In this document: piece by piece, positions 39,660-49,556 of the stretch
Layout of the letters: each line of letters begins with the position of its first letter
Position numbering within the stretch: position 1 is the first letter of the stretch
Assembly (NCBI RefSeq): GCF_000801105.2
Contig: NC_079517.1
Location: 16,306,001-16,370,000 of the forward strand
Reading direction: 5' to 3'
Length of the DNA stretch: 64,000 nt
Origin: Raphanus sativus
Taxonomy: Eukaryota; Streptophyta; Magnoliopsida; Brassicales; Brassicaceae
Made by a program: the position numbers and the translations under genes
The notes under the pieces: generated by a model
The model's database searches: none
What the model was told of the DNA's origin: nothing
What the model saw: the letters and a program-made list of their open reading frames with translations, nothing else

Positions 39660-41300
39660 GATCATTTGGTTTAATTAATTTTAATGAAAATTTAGAAGAT
39701 TTATCCATTAAAAAATTGTTACTATCCGCACTATCGAAAAAATCGTACTCCATTTGGTAAGTAATTAATTTTGAAACATTTGATTAGTTCATTGCGTATG
39801 TACTTATGAGATCAGTGATTGGTACGATGTGACGTGTCTCTCAAGGTTTACTGTTAGAGCAGATTTACTTAATTACTTATCCATTGTTGGATAAAGATAT
39901 TAATCGTGCACAAAAAAATTACTTCTTTCTTTCAGTGTCAATTATTTCATTCATTATATATACACATTTAAGTGGATTTTACCTCATGTAACTTTTAATC
40001 TACTAAATCAAAATATTAATGTGCAGTTTTATGATTTTTAAGAAACGGGATTAAATGTTTAATCACTTAGAGCACCATTAATCATTGTGCTTTAATGGGT
40101 GCTTATCAATTTTTTGATTAAAAAAAAGAAGAAAAGAGAAGAAGAATAGCGATTAAGACATGAGCATTGGTGGGCACAAATCCCTTAATTAGGGAAGTTC
40201 CTTAAATTTTTTTTTTGTTCGGGAATAGTATAAGAAACATCCCTTATATAAAGGATTTTTTCTGTTTTTTCTACTCGATCCTTGTGTTTCGGTGGTCCCT
40301 CCCCTCTCCCCGCTTAAGGGATGCTTTAAGGGATCACCAATGTTCATGTTCTTAATTAAGCGTCTCCGTTTGGTCTTATGTTAGTGTAATTCTAATTTGA
40401 TCTTATGTTAGTGTAATTAATTTTTATGTCTGTGATTATTTTAATTATAGTTATGTAGTTCGTTTATTATTGGAATTTGTGAATTTTGAAAAGACACAAT
40501 TATTTATTGAATTTAAGCTAAAATTTTTCAAAAGTGATTTTTTTTTTGAAAACCAGTTTATTGAAGTGAAGATTCATCATTTAATGAAAGTTATTAATCG
40601 AAAAAATCAAATGTTTTTTTAAAAGACATAAATTTAAGTTCAGTTAAAACTACTATGTGTTTTAGAATACTTCTTTGTAAACATATTTGTTTTTTTTTGT
40701 GAAAACAACATTAAGCGGAAATTGTATACGCTACATTCTAAATAAAAAAAATATTTATAGCTAAATAACATATATCATAGCTACTAAAATGTTTAAGCCA
40801 ACTTTATTACATGTTAGAATTGTTGTTTCAATAACATGTGAAGCCAAGTAAATAATTTGAAGTATGTTTTAGTTACATAATCACCTTATATTAGTCTTTG
40901 ATTTTTTATGTGCACAATCTTTGATCTTTCATCTATTCAAAGATGAATGATCTCTAACAAAAATGAAAAGTGTGTTTTTTTACAAAGAAAAACATAATTA
41001 TTATGAATAAGGCATAATTTTATATATTAAAATATATATGTTAATAACATTGTTCATATTTGAAAGAATTAGGTTTTTATTTATATAGAGATATCGACAT
41101 CCATATATTATTAGAATTGAGAATTTTTAAGTAAACGATTTTTATTGATTTGGAGATTAAAATTGATTAATTAAAATTAAATAAAACACTGACTTAAAAT
41201 TTGTGAAATATTGATTTTAATATTCAAAAGTTACACCAAAACAATTAAAAGAAAGTCAATAAAAGTCTGAATTTAGTTTTTCCTCTATTTGATGTTATTC
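39660..41300. other. Intergenic AT-rich DNA with one or two MITEs
   Basis: Apart from the MITE at 40157-40351, a TTAGAGCACCATTAATCATTG start at 40066 may be the edge of a second MITE into which the first inserted. No gene is seen. Confidence 0.4.
40157..40351. mobile_element. MITE of 195 bp with TTAA target duplication
   Basis: Inverted ends GACATGAGCATTGGTG and CACCAATGTTCATGTTC, flanked on both sides by TTAA (40153-40156, 40352-40355). It has internal AAGGGAT/ATCCCTT symmetric blocks and no coding capacity. Superfamily is uncertain. Confidence 0.7.
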
Positions 41301-41305
41301 TAGGA

Positions 41306-41568
41306 AGGGAACAGGAAACAATGATGGAGGTGGAGCCAGAAACAACGGTATAGATGGATCCAGAAACAACAGTGGCGGTGGCGGTATTGGAACAGGAAAC
41401 GGCTGCAACTGTGTGGATGTCTGTAAGTACGAGCCCATAGTTCCAAGACTTAACTTTGGGGTCAGCTTTGTGAGCTGTATTTGGGCATCGGGTGTTACTG
41501 GCTTCTTGGCTAAGGTTTTGGCTTCTTGGCTAAGGTTTTGGGGGACAAGGAGGTTCCAGAATTTTTAG
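41306..41568 (+). pseudogene. Glycine/asparagine-rich exon-like fragment
   Basis: One frame is open for about 87 codons, from just after an acceptor-like TATTCTAG to TAG at 41566. It reads a Gly/Asn-rich part (GTGNNDGGG, SGGGGIGTGNG), then a CNCVDVCKYEP cysteine cluster and a hydrophobic stretch. There is no ATG at its start, and a 20-bp direct duplication (TGGCTTCTTGGCTAAGGTTT, 41500-41540) breaks the tail. It looks like the last exon of a lost gene; no family is recognised. Confidence 0.3.
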
Positions 41569-43090
41569 AGATGTTGGTTGAGATTTGTGATCCGATCTAA
41601 ATCCTCTAAAAAAATATCAGTTTATCATTTTAATTTTCTTGCTATTTTGTTTTGTTGCTTTTGGTTTGTACACAAAGGCTTGTTGCCCAAAGCAATAAAT
41701 CAATTAAACAAATATAAAAAAATACTGATTTTACAAAAAAAAAACAATTAAAAGAAAGTAATAACCAAACGATTGGAGGACCAAAATATGCCGGTTCAGA
41801 CTGAACTGGCCTAGTTGATCCGAAAACTAAAAGCTAGGAAATTAGAGGATTTATTAGTTAAGGATGATTCTGTAGACAAATATAATAGAGGGATTGATCT
41901 GTAGTAGAGAATTATTAACAACAATCTAAAGCGGTTGGAGACGGTTCCAAGGCGACGTCTTAACCATCATCTCCTCTGCAATTTTCACTGGCCGGTGGTG
42001 ATTACATCGTGAGATTCTATATGCTTTCTATGTTTCATCTTCCTTGTCTCTCCATAACTTTCAAAATCTAAACAGTTTCTTTCATTTCTAAAGAAAATTC
42101 TAACGAGGGTCATTTATTTCAATTCAGTTTCGCACTTGCATGTTTTTACGGTGAGTGAGTTTGGTGTATTGCATATTATATACACTCTCTCCAATGGCAT
42201 TCCAGAAGCGTTGTTCACAACAATTCTTATGCGTATTATTCTTCTCTCTAATGGAGAAGAAAATCAGATTTACTCACAACGGAATGACTGATATCTTCTT
42301 TTCCCAATTCGTTGTTTCAATCTCCGGCGTGAACTTTGTGGCCATGATCGACAACAAGACAATCATTCTATTTATACTACATCCAGATTTAAGTGGTAAG
42401 GAACTTATTCTTGCCGCTTTACTTTGGAAATAATTGCCATGGAAACATTGTGTTAGAGTCATGGATGCAATAATAAAAACTGGGAAATTATTTTCATAGT
42501 TGTATGGAGATGTTCTTATAATCATTGAAAGTTGACAGTTCGAATTCCTATTTCATTTGAAAGAATCATTATACTGGGTTCTTTACCGATAAACATCTGT
42601 AGATCCAAACTCGAAGTTGGTCAATGTTATACACCAAAGAAATCAGAAAAGAATTTGGAGTTTTATCGTATGGTCGGTATCCAAACAAAAAGATGGCATC
42701 AAGACAGTTTCTTCATATTTTATTTTATATGTTGCAATATTTCTGTTAATTTTATTTGCAGTTGGTTGTATGTATGTTATTTAATATGTAATGTTACAAT
42801 TTATATAAATAAAACTAGTTGTTAAAAAAAAGAGGGATCGATCTGTACAATTATAAAAAAGTAGTGGACATACCGGTCTAACCGGTGCGTCTGTCGGCGA
42901 GAATCACGCTGTAAAAATCTAAAAACGCGAATAAAAAAACTAAACCAAACGAATAATCAGACGAGGAGAAGCGCACCGGAGGAACCATAGAGTCGACCAA
43001 CACAAAGCTTAGATGAACGGTGAGTTGACTTCTCTCCGATATTGACCCAATCATCACTCGCCACGTCATAGGTTTACTTTGTCCCCTGTA
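41569..43090. other. Unassigned sequence upstream of FRF1
   Basis: The span 41930-42640 is less AT-rich and contains a 92-codon plus-strand frame (42155-42433). I cannot relate it to a family or build a spliced model. The FRF1 promoter and leader are in the last part; CT-rich leader sequence starts near 43095. Confidence 0.3.
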
Positions 43091-43193
43091 ATCCATCACC
43101 TTCTCTGTCTCTCCCCCATCGAAAAACCTAAATCGATCGCCGCCGCCTCCGATCTAACATCCGCCGCCGTCGAATCTCCCGGAAAACTTCAAA

Positions 43194-44611
43194 AGTAAGA
43201 TTCTTTATTCATTCACCGTCTAATTGAAATTGGGTTTTACAGATTTGAGATTTTGATTTGGATTAAGATTAAAAGTCTCAATCTTTTGATGATTTACACA
43301 ACTCTTCATTGCTAAAAGCTTGAATCTTTGAATAGATCAGGCCTACTTTAAAGAAGGGTTTCATTTTAAGCTTTGTTTTTGTATTATTGTGGAGACTGTA
43401 GGGTTATGAAACCACTTGTGTAGTTGAGCTTTTGTCATGATGTCTTGAAATTGAAGAGTTTCAGTCACAAAGGCTTCTTGTAAGAGGATAAAGACTTGTC
43501 CTTGTTCTTTGCTAGATATCTGCTGTGTGTTTTGCTCAGCTGTTGTGAAATGGTGTTTGTCTTCTTGAAATCTTGGTAAGTTCTTTCCATTTTTTTGATT
43601 GCAGTGGACTTCAGAATTGATAATGGTGATACTGATGCTGCTGGGATGATGATGGGGATCCATAATGAGATGGGTGAAAGCTCTGGTCAAGCAATGATTG
43701 AGCAAGATGATGAAAACCATAATGAGATTGGTGAACACTCTGGTCAAGCAATGCCTCTTGAGCAAGATGAGAAGGTAGATCTGGACTCTATCCCTCTGGA
43801 AGTTGCAGATATGGCGGATGAGCCTTTTGTTGGACAGGAGTTTGAATCTGAATCAGCTGCACACGGGTTTTATAATGCTTACGCTACAAAAGTAGGGTTC
43901 GTTATTCGTGTCAGCAAACTGTCACGGTCAAGGCATGATGGGTCTCCCATAGGAAGGCAGCTTGTTTGTAACAAGGAAGGGTACAGGTTGCCTAACAAGC
44001 GTGACAAGGTTATTAGACAAAGAGCGGAAACAAGGGTTGGGTGTAGAGCAATGATTTTGATTAGAAAAGAAAATTCTGGTAAATGGGTTATCACCAAGTT
44101 TGCCAAGGAGCATAATCATCCTTTGATGCCTGGAAGGGTTCGAAGAGGTTGCATCTATGATCAATATCCGGTCAGTTCTTGCTCTTTTCATTAATCAACA
44201 TTCTTATAGTTGATGGATGGTCTATATGTCAGTAGCTAAATGAAGTCAAACATATAATAGATGTTAGATTCAGCTATTGGTTCCTTGTTGGCTGGTCAAT
44301 GTGGTATTGGTTCATGATTAGTTGCTATATGGTTTGGTTCTGAGTTTGCATGTTTTTCATTTTGGTACTGCTGAAGAAACGAAGTTCTAAGAGTTTTCTC
44401 TTTGCATTTGCAGAACGAGCACGACAAAATCCAGGAGCTGATGCAGCAGCTAGCTGCAGAGAAAAAGAGAGCTGCTACGTACAAGAGGCATCTGGAGATG
44501 CTGTTTGAACATATCGAACAGCACAATGAAGGCCTTACTAAAAGAATCCAACACATAGTAGACAATGTGAGGGATCTGGAACAGAGAGATCATCAACAGA
44601 ACCAAGTATAG
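43194..44611 (+). CDS. FRF1: FAR1-related-sequences-related factor (FAR1 DNA-binding domain only)
   Basis: Coding exons are the single base 43194, then 43605-44170 and 44414-44611, giving 254 residues. The start codon is split: A is the last base before the GTAAGA donor at 43195, and TG are the first bases after the GCAG acceptor at 43601-43604, yielding MDFRIDNGDTD. The FAR1-type zinc finger (WRKY-GCM1 fold) spans about residues 75-165, with FYNAYATKVGFVIRVSK, Cys in QLVCNKEGYR, Cys in RVGCRAM and the HNH pair in KEHNHPL. A coiled coil (HDKIQELMQQLAAEKKRAAT) ends it. Unlike FHY3/FAR1 it lacks the transposase-like and SWIM domains. FRFs are proposed to compete with FHY3/FAR1 at FBS sites. A poly(A) signal AATAAA is near 44708. 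Confidence 0.88.
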
Positions 44612-45095
44612 TTTGTTTTTGGTCTCAGGTTGTTTTCTTGTTCATTTTTCACCAGCTTGATTTAGGAGATAGATCTTCTCTTCTGTATTCCCTATATCCT
44701 CTCTTTTAATAAAGAATTTTCTTGTCAAAAAACAAAAGAGCTTGCAATTGCCTTCAACAAATTTTTGTTTGGATGTTGCATAGGCATAGTTTAATTGTAC
44801 ATAAGGTGATGGTTCTAAAGCTCTATCAAAATCCTCTGTAAGATACTCCTCTCCTGGTGGAATCAAGTAAGCTATATATAGAGTCACCGCCTCACGCAGT
44901 GGAGTGTTCATAACTCTAGGGTGTTATCTTGCTTGAGCCCTAAGTAACCATCACCAACTTTAGATACACTTACAAACAATAACTAACATTTGGCAGGAAA
45001 AGTCAAATATCTTTTTATCTAATTGTTTTTAACCACTCAATTCAAGATTCATTACATTACGCTATTTACTTAGGAATAAAAAAGATCATATCAGC
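44612..45095. other. 3' flanks of FRF1 and CML4
   Basis: Contains the FRF1 3' UTR. A minus-strand frame (44642-44911) reads a fairly gene-like stretch, IPPGEEYLTEDFDRALEPSP, but has no family match I can name. It overlaps the FRF1 UTR antisense. Confidence 0.4.
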
Positions 45096-45710
45096 TTAAC
45101 TTGATGATGATGTATTGCTAACTCCACCAGTTTTCATCATCTGAAGAAACTCCTTGTAATTGACTCTACCATCTCCATCTTCATCCACTTGCATAATCAT
45201 CTCTTTACAACACTCTAGTGTTTTAACTTGCTTGAGTCCCAAGGAAGACATCACAGACTTTAACTCCTCAACGCTAATAAACCCATCGCCGTCTTGATCA
45301 AACACATTGAACGCATCTCTCATATCCTCTTCCTCTTTTTCTTGAACAATAGAACCGTAAAGAGATTCAAACTCCTGTATGTCTACACAACCATCTCCAT
45401 TTGCATCAATGTTCTTGATCATTTGGATCAGATCTTTGTCTGGCATGAAGATCCCTAGGTTCTCTAGAGAATCATTTAGCTCTTCCTTTGTGATGCGGCC
45501 GTCTCCGTTCTTGTCGAACATCTGAAACACTCGTTTCAGATCCACCGGGTCTGTTCTTGCCTCACGAGATTCCGGTTCTGGCTCTGAAAGTGGTGGTGGG
45601 ATGTTGTCGTCCATGTACCAAGAAGGAGGGAAGAGAACTCTAAGCTTCTTGGGAATCAAACAGAGAAGAAATGAGTTAATGAGGTTGTAGAGAAGAAAGA
45701 CTCTCACCAT
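45096..45710 (-). CDS. CML4: Calmodulin-like protein with four EF-hands and an N-terminal membrane segment
   Basis: A single exon of 204 residues. Residues 1-30 are hydrophobic ([20 protein letters not shown]), a likely signal anchor. A Pro/Glu-rich linker follows, then four EF-hands whose 12-residue loops are [36 protein letters not shown] and [12 protein letters not shown]. All keep Asp at position 1, Gly at 6 and Glu at 12, so all four should bind calcium. The layout is that of Arabidopsis CML4/CML5, endomembrane-targeted calcium sensors. The position between FRF1 and GUN4 favours CML4 (At3g59440). Partners are unknown. Confidence 0.9.
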   Translation of the reverse strand: MVRVFLLYNLINSFLLCLIPKKLRVLFPPSWYMDDNIPPPLSEPEPESREARTDPVDLKRVFQMFDKNGDGRITKEELNDSLENLGIFMPDKDLIQMIKNIDANGDGCVDIQEFESLYGSIVQEKEEEDMRDAFNVFDQDGDGFISVEELKSVMSSLGLKQVKTLECCKEMIMQVDEDGDGRVNYKEFLQMMKTGGVSNTSSSS

Positions 45711-45816
45711 TACTCTTGACTTGTGGCTTTGTCAAGAACAGAGAATGAGAGAAAACAAAGCTTTGATGTTCTGTCACACAGAGAAACTTGAAATGAAAAT
45801 TGAATCAAGATTATAC

Positions 45817-45826
45817 TGTTTTATAG
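45817..45826 (-). promoter_or_regulatory. TATA box of CML4
   Basis: CTATAAAACA on the minus strand, about 107-116 bp upstream of the ATG at 45710. Confidence 0.5.
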
Positions 45827-46224
45827 AGGGCGGAGCGAGAGAGGTAGGGATGCTTTTGGTCTAGTATATAATTTGGCAAAGATCTTTCTTATATAAAATT
45901 TTTTTTGGTAAAGCCATAGGTTCCATTGATTAACGTAGACGTTACCTCTTTGCTTAGTTTTTCTTAACCTCTTTGGAGTTGAAAAATCTAAAAGTTGACT
46001 AAGTAATCTAATCCCAAAACATTTTCATACAATTTATACGAAAATATGTAGTATTAAAGTTATTGTATTGTTTTTTAATTGTTTTGATACTATAATATAG
46101 TTCAAAACGTATTTGTTACTTCTTTTTATCACAAAAGTATGTGTTACTTATTAAACACTAAAGAGTACGACTCTAAATAAAAATACAAACACTAGTTACG
46201 AGTTGGATTTTGTACTATAACAAT

Positions 46225-46975
46225 TAACCGTATCTCCGGAACCCGAAATCCGAACCGAACCCGAACCAAAAAACTCGACCCGTTATCTGATCCGAAATGT
46301 AAAAATACCCGAATGGATCTTGTAGGGTGGTATAAAAAATATCCGAATCCGAAGTGTTATTAACCGAATCCGAACGGGTAACCCGAAAAACCCGAAACTA
46401 ATAGTTAATATAAATATTTTGAAAAAAATATATATAAATATTTTAGTTATTAAATTTAATATTCGTGGTAATATGATATATAATAATAAATATTAATATC
46501 GAATTTTTTTTAAGTACACAATTAGTTATAAATAAGTAATTTGTAATTTGTTCATTGGAATAACAAGTCTACTGTTTATAATATAATGTATATTGTTTAT
46601 AATATAATGTATATTGTTTATAAATAATGTTTGTTTTTATGTTTGATTTAACACTATATTGTTATTTTAGCAATTTTATGTGTGATAGATTAATTTTTAT
46701 TAATTTAGTTGTTTTTCTTTATGTTTTTTTTTAAGTTTTTTTTTTACTTTGGTTATATCCGAACCGAACCGATATAATCCGAACCCGAATGATATATGGT
46801 TACTTTATGGATTTTTGGATGCAATATAATTTTTAACCGAACCCGAAGTGTTATTATCCGAACCCGACCCGTATTAATAAAATTTTACTATGGGACCTAA
46901 GAGCGTAAACCCGAAAACCCGAAAATCCGAAAAATCCGATCCGAATGCCAACGGGTACCCGTACGCCCAGGCCTA
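46225..46975. repeat. Element bounded by CCGAA-rich ends
   Basis: Left part (46225-46400) and right part (46755-46970) are dense in ACCCGAAC, ATCCGAAC and CCCGAAAA variants and enclose an AT-rich core. The core has a 21-bp tandem repeat (TGTTTATAATATAATGTATAT, from about 46574). The right end reads GTACCCGTACGCCCAGGCCTA. This symmetry suggests one transposon-derived unit, type unknown. Confidence 0.55.
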
Positions 46976-48149
46976 GTAGAGAGTATTAAAAAAAAAAGGT
47001 AGAGAGTATAAAAATGGAGGTTTAATCAATTTTTTAAAAAAGATAATCAGTTTCTTTTCTTTGTAAAAATAAATAAAAAGATAATATTCATTAAGTTAAG
47101 GATAACGCGTATTATTAGTGAACTAGCACATGCCACCAACGAGATTCTTGTCCCCATTTATTGCCTTATTAGATTAAAACATGAGTATTAGTGAACTAGC
47201 ACATGCCACCAACGAGAAGCTGGCAGCCGTTAAATTATGTACAAGCACTAATTAAAACATTTAAGTTAACGTAGAAAATTTGAAGTTTCAAAAAAAAAAA
47301 CGTAGAAAATTTGGATCGAACGAAACACATGCAGTGGAACAAACATTGAATATTAAACCTGACTTATAGTATTAACACTTTTGAATGTTTGTTAAATTTG
47401 AAAATATATTTATGTGATCAAAATACGTTTTCATACACGTTTTCATACACCTGACTTATAGTATTAACAAGTATTTCATAACGCATACACTTGTTTTATC
47501 TATAAATTAACTAGTATATAACTATATTTTATACATTTTGCACATTCTTTCGATCAAATGCATGCGTTATGAAATACTTGTCTCAACCCTTTCAAAAAAT
47601 AACCCTTTTATGTTGTACAGTATCTCATGATACATATATATATCTTGACTGAATAATGTTTTAAATATAGTACAACAAAAATAAAGACAAGTTTCCGGAA
47701 ACGTAGTATCTTCTGTAGATTCTCTGACGGGGTGTGTAACCTGTTCCAGCTCATCCAAAGTCGCTACCACTCATGATCAAAATACGTTTTCATACACTTG
47801 TGAAATATGAACGATAAAAATTGAACTATACTATAGGTCACAAGTTTTACTTCGTTATCTCTGACACGATTTGATAAAAAAATTGTCGTTGGTGTTTTAG
47901 AAGTTTCTTTTGAGACCACGAAGAGAAGGAGAAACTATTCTTGGTGTCTTGTGAAAATATCTGGATATTTTTTTAGTAAACATGTAAAATTTAAACAACC
48001 AAGGTCTTCCTGAAATTATAGTGTTAGCTAGAAGGATTGGAACTCTATTTTCTTAGATCGCTAAACCATTAAACTATTACTGTGTACGGAATATATTATT
48101 CAAAATTTCAAGTATGTTAATAGTGAAATTTTAACCAGTGTGGTAATTA
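46976..48149. other. Intergenic AT-rich DNA
   Basis: An exact 32-bp direct repeat (see next entry) and short repeats of CATACACGTTTTCATACAC near 47430. A minus-strand frame of 67 codons at 47567-47770 has no recognisable domain. Confidence 0.4.
47113..47217. repeat. Exact 32-bp direct repeat, 41 bp apart
   Basis: TATTAGTGAACTAGCACATG plus CCACCAACGAGA occurs at 47113-47144 and 47186-47217 without a mismatch. Confidence 0.95.
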
Positions 48150-48816
48150 AAGTATCTTCAAAAAACATTCTATAACTTCATATTTGAAGTTTTTTGTTTT
48201 CCAAAAGTAAACTTGAAGTTTTTAGTAGTGAAACTTCAAATATAGAATGTCACTACTCAAACTTCAAATTCGAAGTTTCACATTTTTATTTGCATTTTGG
48301 TCTTTATAATTACATATTATATTTTATACTTCTTAGATATTTTGTTGTTTATCATTTTAATCCTTTAATCATATTTTATAATATTTCATATTTGTTTTCA
48401 TAAAATTAGTTTTACACATAAAACTAAATATAAACCTTAAAATAAGAAGTTTTAAGATTTAAAAACATCTTTAGATTTCAAATATGAAGTTTAAAACATC
48501 TTTAAACTTCAAATATGAAGTTTTACAAGCTTCAAAGTATAGTGTTTTTTCTTGTAATTTAATATTTAGTTATGTATTTATATTTATAATTTATATACTT
48601 ACGGTAATATCTTATTAACTAATATTAATGTGATATTTTTATATATGTGCTAGTTATTTATAAATTTTATGGATTTATATTAATTATAAACAAATATAGG
48701 GACCATAGTGTAAAATACAAATAGTTTTGAAGTTTTCATTTTGGAGAAGAACACATTGAAACTTCAAATTTAGAGTTTTGCAAACTCTAAAATAGAGAGT
48801 CCGTTTGGAGATGCTC
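48150..48816. mobile_element. MITE of 667 bp, TTA target duplication
   Basis: The right end is TTTGGAGATGCTC, the same end family as the MITE at 32638. The left end is a degraded AAGTATCTTCAAA. TTA flanks both sides (48147-48149, 48817-48819). The interior is filled with palindromic ACTTCAAATTTGAAGT-type motifs on both arms, so the whole can fold into a long hairpin. Confidence 0.7.
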
Positions 48817-48989
48817 TTATATATTCGGCCAGCTCCGTAAAATGAAAACACACTTAATAAATACTGTTTAGACTTTTTTAAGAAACTGTTTAATTTGAAT
48901 TTGAAATGCCATTTGTCTAGATAGCCTATAACCAGTGACCAGTATTTTGAAAAAAAAACAATTCAATCAAAATGGCTTTGTAAAAAATA

Positions 48990-49501
48990 CTCGGTCCGTT
49001 TCTAATTGTAAGTAATTTTACTTAAAATCACAAATATTTAGAAAGTTGTTATTTTAAAAGATATATCATTTAATCAATTATTTCAATCAATTATAAATAC
49101 ATAACATTATTTCATTAGTTGCACAATACTCCCTCTGTTTCATATTACATGTCGTTTTAACCTTATACACACAGATTAAGAAAACATTTAATTTTACATA
49201 TTTCCAAAATAAAAATACTATTACCAATACACCTAACCATGTATCAACCAATAGAAAAATAGAAAAGAGAATATTGTCAATAAATTTTGCATTGAAAACT
49301 TAAAACGACATTTATTTTGAAACAAATAATTTCCTCTAGAACGACATATAATTTGAAACGGATGGAGTATCTAATAAATAAAAAAGTGCACTGAAATATG
49401 TAAATTTGTTTTCTTTTTTTGATAACCGTGGAGATCCGGCGACCGAGGTCAACCGACTATTTTTTTTTATTAGAACTACTTACATTTAGAAATAGAGAGA
49501 G
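48990..49501. mobile_element. Stowaway-like MITE, interrupted by another MITE
   Basis: Inverted ends CTCGGTCCGTTTCTAATTGT (left) and the complement ACAT TTAGAAATAGAGAGAG (right, shown 5' to 3' on plus), with TA on both sides (48988-48989, 49502-49503). The inner element at 49129-49367 sits inside it, so this one is older. A stretch at 49415-49470 is GC-richer and may be a third insertion. Confidence 0.6.
49129..49367. mobile_element. Stowaway (Tc1/mariner) MITE of 239 bp
   Basis: Ends CTCCCTCTGTTTCATATTA and the inverted TATAATTTGAAACGGATGGAG are near-perfect complements. The TA dinucleotide is duplicated at 49127-49128 and 49368-49369. This is the classic plant Stowaway end sequence. Confidence 0.9.
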
Positions 49502-49522
49502 TAGTATCTTCTTTTAAGCTCA

Positions 49523-49556
49523 CTAGGTAATTACCCGCGCTACGCTGCGGGATTTT
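49523..49556 (-). mobile_element. Helitron 3' terminus (minus strand)
   Basis: On the minus strand: hairpin CCCGCAGCGTAGCGCGGG, spacer, CTAG (49523-49526), then T. The matching 5' end would lie to the right; one possible position is near 54100, which would put the NPF fragment inside the element (see findings). Confidence 0.65.
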
